From contig NZ_VCRO01000003.1 in the NCBI RefSeq assembly GCF_006007885.1, positions 62,001 through 126,000 of the forward strand: DNA of 64,000 bases. The letters are read 5' to 3'. Positions 8,143 through 15,596 of the stretch are shown in pieces. The position numbers were made by a program, and so were the translations under genes. Source of the stretch: Alteribacter natronophilus (GTDB lineage: Bacteria; Bacillota; Bacilli; Bacillales; Salisediminibacteriaceae). Under the pieces are notes generated by a model, which was not told where the DNA came from, did no database searches, and saw only the letters and a list, made by a program, of their open reading frames with translations. How positions within the stretch are numbered: the first letter of the stretch is position 1; the number at the start of each line of letters is the position of its first letter.

Positions 8143-8688
8143 TCACCGAAGCGCCTCCCACTCCCGCCGGAGCACCCCCATTTTGATGGCATCATACAGC
8201 TTTCCATCCACCTGCCTCGCCTCGCGGATGCGTGCTTCCTCTTTCATCCCGATCCGGGCGGCCAGTTTTATCATCCGCACGTTCCCTGACCAGGTGCTCA
8301 TTCCGAGCCGGTGGATTCCAGTCGCCTCGAACAGATAGTCAATCCAGAGGCGGTAGGCCTCAGTTCCGAATCCCCCTTCCCAGAACGTCGGGTTGTAGAT
8401 AACGATCCCGGTCTCCAGCCAGTTCGTGTTCCGATCCACCCAGTAACAGCCGACCGTGCCGATTACCTCCCCATCTGCCTTTACTATGAGCGTGTCCGGT
8501 ACCCCGGGCTCAATCTCTCCCCACATGTCAAAAAAAGCCTCTCTGCTGATTTTTCCCTCTGGTATGTACGGCCCGTTCCACTTTTTTGCTTCCTGTTTCG
8601 GTTCTTCAAACTTCCAGTAGTAAATTTCCTTTATATCTTCTTTCGATGCCTTCACGAGCACCACTTTCGATCCTTTAATTTCTACCAT
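8143..8688 (-). CDS. GNAT-family N-acetyltransferase (RimJ/RimL type)
   Basis: A 181-residue protein. The frame can be extended upstream, but the ATG at 8688 follows AGGAGGGG at 4-nt spacing and is preferred. ETGIVIYNPTFWEGGFGTEA carries the acetyl-CoA loop (WEGGFG), and IHRLGMSTWSGNVRMIKLA is the RimJ/L-like C-terminal core. Families of this type acetylate protein N-termini or small molecules; substrate unknown. It overlaps the upstream nucleotidyltransferase gene by 14 nt and precedes the ABC-F gene, so it is in the same unit. Confidence 0.8.
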   Translation of the reverse strand: MVEIKGSKVVLVKASKEDIKEIYYWKFEEPKQEAKKWNGPYIPEGKISREAFFDMWGEIEPGVPDTLIVKADGEVIGTVGCYWVDRNTNWLETGIVIYNPTFWEGGFGTEAYRLWIDYLFEATGIHRLGMSTWSGNVRMIKLAARIGMKEEARIREARQVDGKLYDAIKMGVLRREWEALR

Positions 8689-9520
8689 ACAGCCCCTCCT
8701 GTTCCGGCCTTGTAAACGTCCACTTCGCCACTTCATCGGCATACTTCGGCCATGCCTTCACAACAAGTGCCCCCACGTCGTCAAGCAGAGACTCAAGTTC
8801 TTTAACGCCAGCCTCAGGCGCTGCCGTCAGCACCTTATCCATCCGCTCGGCAGCACGCACCGGCTTCACCGTCATCTTCTCAAGCGACTTCCGCTGCCAC
8901 TTCATCGCCGGATGATGAACGTACATCCGGTTCAGGGCAAACAGCATCTGCATTATTTTCTGCTGGACGTCCGTCACAACACTGTACAGCATAAGCCAGT
9001 CACCTCTTGCCGTTAGTGCCTCCCGGTTATGCCACCTGCTTCCGGGTTCAATGCACTGCCGAAGCACCGCGTTCTGAAGTTCGTCCGGATAGTCTGCGGC
9101 CATTCCATGCAGGCAAAGGAACAGATCATTCCCTGCTAGCGGTATTCCATCATTTACGGAAGCCACCAGGCACTGTTTTTCCGGACACGGATCTGCCTCC
9201 ATCACTACATCACGAACGACCTTCTCCACCGTAACGGTGAGAAAACTGCTGATCTCGAACTTCACACCCCCAGCCGTATACGCCTCGGACCATTCTTCGT
9301 CCTCGTACGGGTAAAAGGACAGAAGTTCGCCTCCAAGCTCTTTCACAGCCAGAAGTCTGTCCCCATCAGACGGCTCCTCCCGCCAGAGAACGTTCAGTTC
9401 AATATCGGAAAACCGGTCGTCCCAGCCGCGGGCCACCGACCCTGCCAGAATGACCGCCTCCACTTTCGGATTCGCCTCATAGTAAGCGGCTGCCTCCGCC
9501 GCTTTCTGCTTAAGATTCAT
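8675..9520 (-). CDS. Nucleotidyltransferase-domain protein (DUF4037-like)
   Basis: A 281-residue protein with the nucleotidyltransferase signature GSVARG-x6-DIE near residues 27-41. The second carboxylate is Glu rather than the usual Asp. A helical C-terminal half (about 140-270) is of the kind found in DUF4037 proteins. AAGGAGAG precedes the ATG. Its start lies only 21 nt past the hairpin that follows the bmrD-like gene, leaving little room for a promoter. Substrate unknown. Confidence 0.75.
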   Translation of the reverse strand: MNLKQKAAEAAAYYEANPKVEAVILAGSVARGWDDRFSDIELNVLWREEPSDGDRLLAVKELGGELLSFYPYEDEEWSEAYTAGGVKFEISSFLTVTVEKVVRDVVMEADPCPEKQCLVASVNDGIPLAGNDLFLCLHGMAADYPDELQNAVLRQCIEPGSRWHNREALTARGDWLMLYSVVTDVQQKIMQMLFALNRMYVHHPAMKWQRKSLEKMTVKPVRAAERMDKVLTAAPEAGVKELESLLDDVGALVVKAWPKYADEVAKWTFTRPEQEGLYGRN

Positions 9521-9541
9521 CGATACTCTCTCCTTCAGGTG

Positions 9542-9576
9542 AAAAAACAGGCAGCCTGCACCACGCCGGCTGCCTC
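9542..9576 (-). terminator. Hairpin with T-run between the bmrD-like gene and the nucleotidyltransferase
   Basis: A 7-bp perfect stem GGCAGCC/GGCTGCC with an 11-nt loop, then TG and TTTTTT on the minus strand. It ends the exporter transcript at least partly. Because no promoter-like sequence is visible between it and the next start codon, partial read-through is plausible. Confidence 0.75.
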
Positions 9577-9618
9577 AAAATGAAACACTGTTAATCTATT
9601 GCTATCCCTGCTGATCAT

Positions 9619-11685
9619 CTATCCCGCGGGTGATTCCTGCTCCTTCTGAATACCCTGCTGGAGCTGATACATGTAATAGTACGTTCCTTCAAGCGTCATC
9701 AGCTCGTCGTGGTCGCCGCGCTCCAGGATCTCACCCTGGTTCAGAACGATAATCTGATCCGCCGCGCGGATCGTGGAAAGACGGTGGGCAATTACAAATG
9801 TCGTCCGCCCGTCTTTTACCACATCGAGCGCCTGCTGGATGACCGCTTCTGTCTCCGTATCGATGTTCGCCGTCGCTTCATCAAGAATCAGGATCGGCGG
9901 ATCGAACACGAGGGCACGGGCAAAGGAAATGAGCTGGCGCTGCCCTGCAGAGAGGGTGCTTCCCTTCTCTTTCACCTCTTCGTCAATACCGCCCGGAAGC
10001 GCATCGATCATCTCGCCTGCCCCCACTTTTTCGAGAGCCTCCCGAATCTGTTCCCGGCTGATCCGCGGATCATCGAGACCCACATTGGAAGCGATCGTTC
10101 CGGTAAAGAGAAACGGATCCTGAAGCACGATCGCCATATGCTCCCGCACTGCCTGCTTTGACAGCGACTGAATGTCCGTTCCGTCAATGGTCACCGTTCC
10201 TTTCTGGTGATCATAGAACCGGAACAGGACGTTCATAATCGAACTCTTACCGGAGCCTGTATGGCCGACAAATGCCACCGTCTCCCCCTGATTCGCCTCA
10301 AAGGAGATGTTCTTCAGTACATAGTCCTCATCGGTGTAGGCAAACGACACCGAATCAAACTTCACATCCCCGCGGAACCTCGGCACCGATCCTGCCTCTA
10401 CCTGCACACCGTCCTCATCCATGAGCTGGAATACCCGCTCTCCGGCGACCCTTGCTTCCTCAAGCTGAGCCAGCTGGTTGACAAGGTTGTTCACCGGCTC
10501 AAACAGACGGTTCAGATAATCCACGAACGCGTAGAGTACACCGAGGGAAAACACTGCTCCCACGCCCACTGACGCCCCGCCGAAATACCAGATGAGTCCC
10601 ACGAAGGCAATGTTTCGGAACAGGTTCACCAGGTTAAACGAAGTCATGGCGTTCAGCGACAGCAGCTTGTTGTTGTACTTGTAGTGCTCGCTGTTGACTT
10701 CCTCAAACTCCCGGTTCACTTCTTTTTCCCGGCCGAACGCCTGAATGACAGGCATGCCCTGGATGTTCTCGTTGATTTTACCGTTGATCTCACTGAGACG
10801 CTCGCGGATCACGTGATTGTACTTCGCTGCAAATTTCCTGTACAGCATCGCCCACACCACGAGAATCGGCAGCAGCACGAGCGCTGCCGTTGCGAGACGA
10901 GGCTCGAGGATAAACAGGGCAATGTAAATCCCGATCAGGTAAATAACACTCGTAAAAAACGTGGCAAGCACCCGAACGTAGAGCTCCCGGATCGCTTCCG
11001 TATCGTTTGTGACACGGGAGAGAATTTTTCCTGCCGGATGTTTGTCAAAGTACTTTACCGGCAGCTGCTGCACTTTTCCAAACACATCGTTTCGCATCTT
11101 CTGGATGATCTCGTTCGCAGAACGCTGAAGCAGGAAACTCTGGTGGTAGTGAAGAAATGCCCCGAACGCCACAAGGAGGAAGTAGCCTCCCATGAGCATC
11201 ACAAGGTACTTCACTTCCGGTCCGTAAAAGGTGAACGTTTCATCTGCCGTAAGCGGCACAGCGTCATAAACCGCCGATTCGTCCCCGCGGGTCACCGTCA
11301 GCGTGCTCCCGTCAAGCTCACGGGCTCCGTCGAAGGTGATCGGGTCCTCTAAAAAGATGAACGTAATCCCCACTTGCAGAAGCTGCGCTTCACCGATCTG
11401 CTCCGCTTCTCCTTCAAATCGGTCTCCCCGGATAAACGCCCGGTCATCGTAAACGACCTCGGCCGCAGCCGCGTCGTCCACTTCCACCCATTCCCGCTCG
11501 ATACCGAGAATGTGGTTATCGATCATGTGCTTGGCGATAAACGGCCCGGTCAGTTCAGCGGCTGCCGCAATCGCCAGAAGCACGAGTGCGAAGATAATGG
11601 TTTTCTTAAAATCAAGTGCGTAACGGATGAGCCGGCGCGTCGGCGTATTCTTTCTGTTACTGTCTGTTATTTTCGTGTCCTTCAT
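9619..11685 (-). CDS. bmrD: ABC exporter half-transporter, BmrD-like (permease + ATPase)
   Basis: A 688-residue half-transporter with six transmembrane helices, then an ATPase domain. A roughly 100-residue hydrophilic insert lies between helices 1 and 2 (about 62-160), a mark of the BmrD/YheH half, which is longer than its partner. The NBD has Walker A GHTGSGKSS, signature LSAGQRQ and Walker B ILILDEATANID with the catalytic Glu intact. The ATG overlaps the TGA of the BmrC-like gene by 4 nt. In B. subtilis BmrC/BmrD form a heterodimeric multidrug exporter. Confidence 0.9.
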   Translation of the reverse strand: MKDTKITDSNRKNTPTRRLIRYALDFKKTIIFALVLLAIAAAAELTGPFIAKHMIDNHILGIEREWVEVDDAAAAEVVYDDRAFIRGDRFEGEAEQIGEAQLLQVGITFIFLEDPITFDGARELDGSTLTVTRGDESAVYDAVPLTADETFTFYGPEVKYLVMLMGGYFLLVAFGAFLHYHQSFLLQRSANEIIQKMRNDVFGKVQQLPVKYFDKHPAGKILSRVTNDTEAIRELYVRVLATFFTSVIYLIGIYIALFILEPRLATAALVLLPILVVWAMLYRKFAAKYNHVIRERLSEINGKINENIQGMPVIQAFGREKEVNREFEEVNSEHYKYNNKLLSLNAMTSFNLVNLFRNIAFVGLIWYFGGASVGVGAVFSLGVLYAFVDYLNRLFEPVNNLVNQLAQLEEARVAGERVFQLMDEDGVQVEAGSVPRFRGDVKFDSVSFAYTDEDYVLKNISFEANQGETVAFVGHTGSGKSSIMNVLFRFYDHQKGTVTIDGTDIQSLSKQAVREHMAIVLQDPFLFTGTIASNVGLDDPRISREQIREALEKVGAGEMIDALPGGIDEEVKEKGSTLSAGQRQLISFARALVFDPPILILDEATANIDTETEAVIQQALDVVKDGRTTFVIAHRLSTIRAADQIIVLNQGEILERGDHDELMTLEGTYYYMYQLQQGIQKEQESPAG

Positions 11686-13436
11686 CGCGCAGGCACCTCC
11701 GATCTTTCTTCCATCTGCTGGGCCGCATACTGCTCGGCGTACCAGCCTCCTGTTTTTATCAGTTCATCATGAGTACCACGTTCACTGATGCCCCCGTGAT
11801 CGAGCACGATAATCTGATCTGCGTGGCTTACAGCCGACATCCGGTGAGCGGAAATAAACGTCGTTTTCCCCCGCCGTTCGTTCCGGATGTTCGTAATAAT
11901 TGATGCTTCCGTTTTCGCATCGACTGCGGACAGGGCATCATCGAGAATCAGGATCTCCGGATTTTTCAGGAGAGCCCGTGCAATGGACACCCGCTGCTTC
12001 TGGCCTCCTGACAGCGATACCCCTTTTTCCCCGACGAGAGTTTCCACGCCTTTAGGGAACGTCTTGATATCCTTAGTAATCGACGCCAGATCCAGCACGC
12101 GCTTAACCGCCGTTTCCTCTGCCTCCGGGCGGCCGAACAGCACGTTTTCCTTAAGCGTCTTGGAGAACAGGAACTGATCCTGGGGAACGTAACCGATCCA
12201 GCTTTTCAGTGCCTCAAGTTCGATCTCCTCTACCGGGATGCCGTTAACGGCAATCGTCCCTTTCCCCGGCGGGTACTCCCGAAGCAGCTGTTTAAGGAGC
12301 GTCGTTTTTCCGGCCCCCGTCTTTCCGACAATCCCCACCGTCTGCCCTTTCATAACCGACAGATCGATATTATCCAGTGCATAGGCTTCGGTGCTCGGGT
12401 ACTGGAACCGGACACTCTGAAACGTAATCGTCTCCGGCCGCTCAAGCCGCCTTGGCTCCGGCTTGTTTTTCACGTCAGCCTCGTAGGCGAACGTTTCATT
12501 CAGCCTGTCAAGAGACGCGTTCCCCCGCTGCATGATGTTCATGAGCTCACCGAAGGCAAACATCGGCCAGATGAGCATTCCGAGGTATATGTTAAACGAG
12601 ACGAGCTGACCGAGCGTAATTTCGTTACGGAACACAAGAAACGCACCGTAACCGAGCCCGATCATGTAACTCATGCCCACAAGGATCTTGATCGTCGGCT
12701 CAAACAGAGCATCGATCCGCGCAACCGAGATATTTTTTGCCAGCACATCGTCTGTGGATCTGCGGAAGCGCGACTGATCGTCTTTTTCCTTCACAAAAGC
12801 ACGGACTACCCGCACGCCGGCAATCGATTCGAGTACCTGGTCGTTTAAATCACCAAACGAGTTCTGTGCTTTCGTAAACCGCTCGTGCAGCATTTTTCCG
12901 TACTTTTTCATGAGCCACGCCATGATCGGCAGAGGCAGAAACGCAGCAAGCGTCAGCTTCCAGCTCACGAGAAACCCCATCATGAACAGGATTATTACGA
13001 GAAACACGGTGGCATCCACAAGGGTCAAGACCCCGAACCCGGCAGTCTGGGAAATCGCCTTCAGATCGTTCGTCGCCCGGGCCATCAGATCCCCGCTTTT
13101 CTTTTTCTCATAAAAGGTCGGCGTCATCTTCATGAGGTGGCCCATGAACCGCGATCGGAGCGTCCGCTCGATGAGGAAGGCCCCGCCGAACAGCTGGCGC
13201 ATCCAGACGTAAGTAATCACGTAAATCACGATCATGAGCACGACCATGAAGCCGATATACATAAACAGCCGATCCCGTGTCATGATCCCCTGATGAATAT
13301 CATCGATCACCACACCGATCAGGCGCGGCGGGATCACCTCAAGAAGGCCGACAAAGATAAGCAGCCCAAGGGCAAGCGAATACCGCTTCCACTCAGCTTT
13401 AAAAAACCAGAATAATTTCCCTAACACAGTAAACAT
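11682..13436 (-). CDS. bmrC: ABC exporter half-transporter, BmrC-like (permease + ATPase)
   Basis: A 584-residue half-transporter: six-helix exporter domain (about 15-310) then NBD. Walker A is GKTGAGKTT, the signature LSGGQKQR, and Walker B ends ILILDDALSAVD, with Asp in place of the catalytic Glu. This degenerate site is typical of the BmrC half of heterodimeric exporters. Length and sequence pattern closely match B. subtilis BmrC (YheI). A leader region with a small ORF and two terminators lies upstream, as in bmrBCD, where ribosome-targeting drugs induce expression. Confidence 0.92.
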   Translation of the reverse strand: MFTVLGKLFWFFKAEWKRYSLALGLLIFVGLLEVIPPRLIGVVIDDIHQGIMTRDRLFMYIGFMVVLMIVIYVITYVWMRQLFGGAFLIERTLRSRFMGHLMKMTPTFYEKKKSGDLMARATNDLKAISQTAGFGVLTLVDATVFLVIILFMMGFLVSWKLTLAAFLPLPIMAWLMKKYGKMLHERFTKAQNSFGDLNDQVLESIAGVRVVRAFVKEKDDQSRFRRSTDDVLAKNISVARIDALFEPTIKILVGMSYMIGLGYGAFLVFRNEITLGQLVSFNIYLGMLIWPMFAFGELMNIMQRGNASLDRLNETFAYEADVKNKPEPRRLERPETITFQSVRFQYPSTEAYALDNIDLSVMKGQTVGIVGKTGAGKTTLLKQLLREYPPGKGTIAVNGIPVEEIELEALKSWIGYVPQDQFLFSKTLKENVLFGRPEAEETAVKRVLDLASITKDIKTFPKGVETLVGEKGVSLSGGQKQRVSIARALLKNPEILILDDALSAVDAKTEASIITNIRNERRGKTTFISAHRMSAVSHADQIIVLDHGGISERGTHDELIKTGGWYAEQYAAQQMEERSEVPAR

Positions 13437-13485
13437 ACATTCTCACATCCTATTAAGTTGTTCTTTCATACCGTTTACAAGTCCG

Positions 13486-13557
13486 CTATCCTCCACCTGG
13501 CTCCACAAGTTCCTCGTACCGGCGTCCGGTTTCCATCCATTTTTTCAATGCATTCAT
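13486..13557 (-). CDS. 23-residue small ORF between the attenuator and bmrC
   Basis: Encodes MNALKKWMETGRRYEELV followed by EPGGG and a stop. GGAGTG lies 6 nt before the ATG. It is amphipathic and charged and sits after both terminators, 49 nt before the bmrC-like start. It could be a second regulatory peptide or a small protein made only when terminators are bypassed. Confidence 0.45.
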   Translation of the reverse strand: MNALKKWMETGRRYEELVEPGGG

Positions 13558-13611
13558 CAAAATCACTCCATTGGTAAGTATTTATGTGAAGGCCATTCCG
13601 GCCAAAACACC

Positions 13612-13642
13612 AAAAAAGCGCACGAGCTCCCTGCTCATGCGC
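13612..13642 (-). terminator. Second leader terminator upstream of bmrC
   Basis: GCGCATGAGC pairs with GCTCGTGCGC (one G-U) around a 5-nt loop and is followed by TTTTTT on the minus strand. It stands in tandem 43 bp after the first leader terminator and before the exporter genes, so it must be bypassed for their expression. Confidence 0.8.
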
Positions 13643-13684
13643 TGCACGTCTCCCCGGGTATAAGGGGATGGTAAAAAAAGACGT

Positions 13685-13726
13685 AAAAAAGCGCAGTTCA
13701 CAGGCGTAAAGCTGTGAACCGCGCTT
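13685..13726 (-). terminator. First leader terminator (attenuator) upstream of bmrC
   Basis: AAGCGCGGTTCACAG pairs with CTGTGAACTGCGCTT (15 bp, one G-U wobble), loop of 8, then TTTTTT. Its 5' arm contains TCACAGCT (13710-13717 on the complement), exactly complementary to AGCTGTGA inside the leader ORF (13794-13801). The two pairings are mutually exclusive, giving a terminator/antiterminator switch. Confidence 0.85.
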
Positions 13727-13759
13727 GCGTTTAAAAGAAAATCCCGGTTTTAAAGAATA

Positions 13760-13849
13760 CTAAACCAGTCCATTCCCTTTAACGAAAGTGGAGTCACAGC
13801 TGATAACGATGCTTTGTGATGACAGACGTACAGTGCTGTACTTGATCAT
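13760..13849 (-). CDS. 29-residue leader peptide of the bmrCD-like operon
   Basis: Begins MIKYSTVRLSSQSIVISCDS and ends at TAG 13760-13762. It has an excellent ribosome-binding site AAAGGAGG, 8 nt before the ATG, and a promoter just upstream. Codons 16-19 contain AGCTGTGA, complementary to the 5' arm of the attenuator. It takes the position of bmrB in B. subtilis bmrBCD, whose leader ORF senses translation inhibitors. I cannot confirm sequence homology with BmrB. Confidence 0.65.
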   Translation of the reverse strand: MIKYSTVRLSSQSIVISCDSTFVKGNGLV

Positions 13850-13892
13850 GCTGTTCTCCTCCTTTCAAAGAATGGTTTATTTTACGCTTTCA

Positions 13893-13922
13893 ATCGTAGC
13901 ACTATTGCAAAAGTTTCGTCAA
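13893..13922 (-). promoter_or_regulatory. Sigma-A-type promoter of the bmrCD leader
   Basis: TTGACG at 13922-13917 and TACGAT at 13898-13893 on the minus strand, 18-bp spacing, placing the start about 35-40 nt before the leader ORF. It lies in the 25 to 55 bp after the DUF2812 gene stop. Confidence 0.55.
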
Positions 13923-13946
13923 CCAGTTTTTTCTAAACCCACCGTT

Positions 13947-15137
13947 TTACATATTGGCCCGGATCATTTTCCTGCGCAGCCGGAAATACGAGCGCCAGAT
14001 TTTTATAATAAGCCATGAAAAAGTTAGCGTCGCAAAGGCAAAAGCACTCATCTGAAACAGCAGGCTTCTGTTCCCCCGCTCAAGTAAAGACGACGGATCG
14101 GTGAGCAGAACTTCCAGGTTCAGGCTTCCGAAAAACAGATACATGAGCACCATCGGCAGAAACAGCACGGTATACGTAAACGCCATTTTACGGACGGGAT
14201 CGGTCTGCTCACGAGGGTCTGTAAAAAGCTCAGGCTTCTCTTCTCCCGGTCCGTATTCCTTTCGCCAGATAGCCAGCTTCATCATCGCCGACCTGGAGGC
14301 ATACGCATTTTCCCATCCTGCTTCCCGGTGCAGCTCATCGTATGCCTCCCTGGACAGGTTCTGATAATCCACCTTCATACTCACCTGCCGGGGCTTATCC
14401 TTAATAAAGTGAAACCGCACACCCGGCCAGCTCACCCTGTGCAGGTGCCAGCCGGATGCCTCTTTCTTTTCCAGCCACTCTTCAATGAGGTCCGGTTTGT
14501 ACATCCAGCCGATTTTTGTAACTGCTTTTCTCTCTCCCCGAACGATCCGCGGAACAGGCTGATCCGAAAGGGAAACCCCTCCCGTACCACTTTCCTCGAG
14601 AAGCCCCGCGTTTGTTTTCCTGATTTTCAGTAAGGAAAATACCGCACTCATGAGAAACGCGAGCCCCAGCCCGTAACCTGTATACGTAACCGCCCAGAAC
14701 GGACTCGGTTCCCGCGTTACCTCTCCGCCGGCATCCAGTACAATGCCTGTAAGAAAAATAAAGTTCGCTGTACTTGCGATAATATAGAACATAAAAGCCC
14801 AGTACACATAGTAATGAATCCGGTTACGTCTTACGACCGGGTCCCGGACCACAGACGTGGCAGGTGCTTCCTCCCCTTTGTGTGCCAGGACAAACCACCG
14901 GCCTGAGGAAACCGTCATTTTCCAGCCGTCTTCCTTAAGTGTCCGCGGCAGAGCGTGAGGACGGATCTTTTCATATCCTATTTTGTACACTTTAGACGCC
15001 GGCCTGCCTTCCTCAAAAGTAAAAACCCGGCGTTTTCTGCTGAGGCCGGTAAAATGCCAGCCTTTCTCCGCCATCTTCCCGAGCCACTGTTCCGTTTTCT
15101 GGATATCGTAGCTCCAGTACGGTCTGAACTTTCTCAT
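13947..15137 (-). CDS. DUF2812-domain membrane protein
   Basis: A 396-residue protein with two DUF2812-like units, about residues 1-110 (starting KFRPYWSYDIQKTEQWLGKM) and 205-295 (TKIGWMYKPDLIEEWL). These alternate with four predicted transmembrane helices (about 118-148, 160-185, 318-345 and 360-385). DUF2812 proteins are commonly encoded with PadR regulators. The start overlaps the padR-like gene by 4 nt, so this is a coupled two-gene operon. Function unknown, perhaps envelope stress sensing. Confidence 0.8.
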   Translation of the reverse strand: MRKFRPYWSYDIQKTEQWLGKMAEKGWHFTGLSRKRRVFTFEEGRPASKVYKIGYEKIRPHALPRTLKEDGWKMTVSSGRWFVLAHKGEEAPATSVVRDPVVRRNRIHYYVYWAFMFYIIASTANFIFLTGIVLDAGGEVTREPSPFWAVTYTGYGLGLAFLMSAVFSLLKIRKTNAGLLEESGTGGVSLSDQPVPRIVRGERKAVTKIGWMYKPDLIEEWLEKKEASGWHLHRVSWPGVRFHFIKDKPRQVSMKVDYQNLSREAYDELHREAGWENAYASRSAMMKLAIWRKEYGPGEEKPELFTDPREQTDPVRKMAFTYTVLFLPMVLMYLFFGSLNLEVLLTDPSSLLERGNRSLLFQMSAFAFATLTFSWLIIKIWRSYFRLRRKMIRANM

Positions 15138-15466
15138 TCCTCTCCTCCTCCCCAGTACTTCTCAGCGTTCCGGTGCAGTTCAGCGATCCGATTTGTCTCT
15201 TCTGTCAGGAGCGCCCTGCCCGTTTCCGTCACTTCATACACCTTTTTCCGGTGCTCATCGGCAAACACGATGATGATCCCGTCTTTCTGCATCTTGGTGA
15301 GCGTCCCGTATACCGTTCCCGATCCGAGCACAATCCGCCCCCCGGAAATCATCTCCACGTGTTTAATTATTCCGTAACCGTGACGGGGCTCGGTAAGGGA
15401 AAGGAGGATATAAAAGGCCGTCTCGGTCATTGGCACATATTTTTTCAATACTTTTTCCAGTTTCAA
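15134..15466 (-). CDS. PadR-family transcriptional regulator
   Basis: A 110-residue winged-helix protein with the PadR pattern AFYILLSLTEPRHGYGIIKH, GSGTVYGTLTKMQKDG and a C-terminal dimerisation helix. TTG start preceded by GGGAGG. The operon promoter sits inside a long palindrome just upstream, suggesting autorepression. Members of this group typically regulate a neighbouring DUF2812 or transporter gene in response to an unknown ligand. Confidence 0.85.
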   Translation of the reverse strand: MKLEKVLKKYVPMTETAFYILLSLTEPRHGYGIIKHVEMISGGRIVLGSGTVYGTLTKMQKDGIIIVFADEHRKKVYEVTETGRALLTEETNRIAELHRNAEKYWGGGEE

Positions 15467-15486
15467 ACGGACGTTCCTCCCTACTA

Positions 15487-15532
15487 TGTCGCACTGTGAT
15501 ATATTATACTCTGACTATATCACGACGTGACA
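15487..15532 (-). promoter_or_regulatory. PadR operator overlapping the padR promoter
   Basis: A dyad of TGTC-N5-GTGATATA and TATATCAC-N5-GACA with 12 bp between the arms, all 12 arm positions matching. The minus-strand -10 hexamer TATAAT (15508-15503) is in the centre, so binding would block RNA polymerase. Confidence 0.65.
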
Positions 15533-15555
15533 CACCAAACAAGAATTTTCTTCCA

Positions 15556-15587
15556 GAAAAACAGCCTTCCACCCAATTGTGGAAGGC
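15556..15587 (-). terminator. Terminator of the FAD monooxygenase gene
   Basis: GCCTTCCAC/GTGGAAGGC with a 6-nt loop, followed by TGTTTTT on the minus strand, 10 bp after the monooxygenase stop. Confidence 0.75.
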
Positions 15588-15596
15588 AATATCCTA

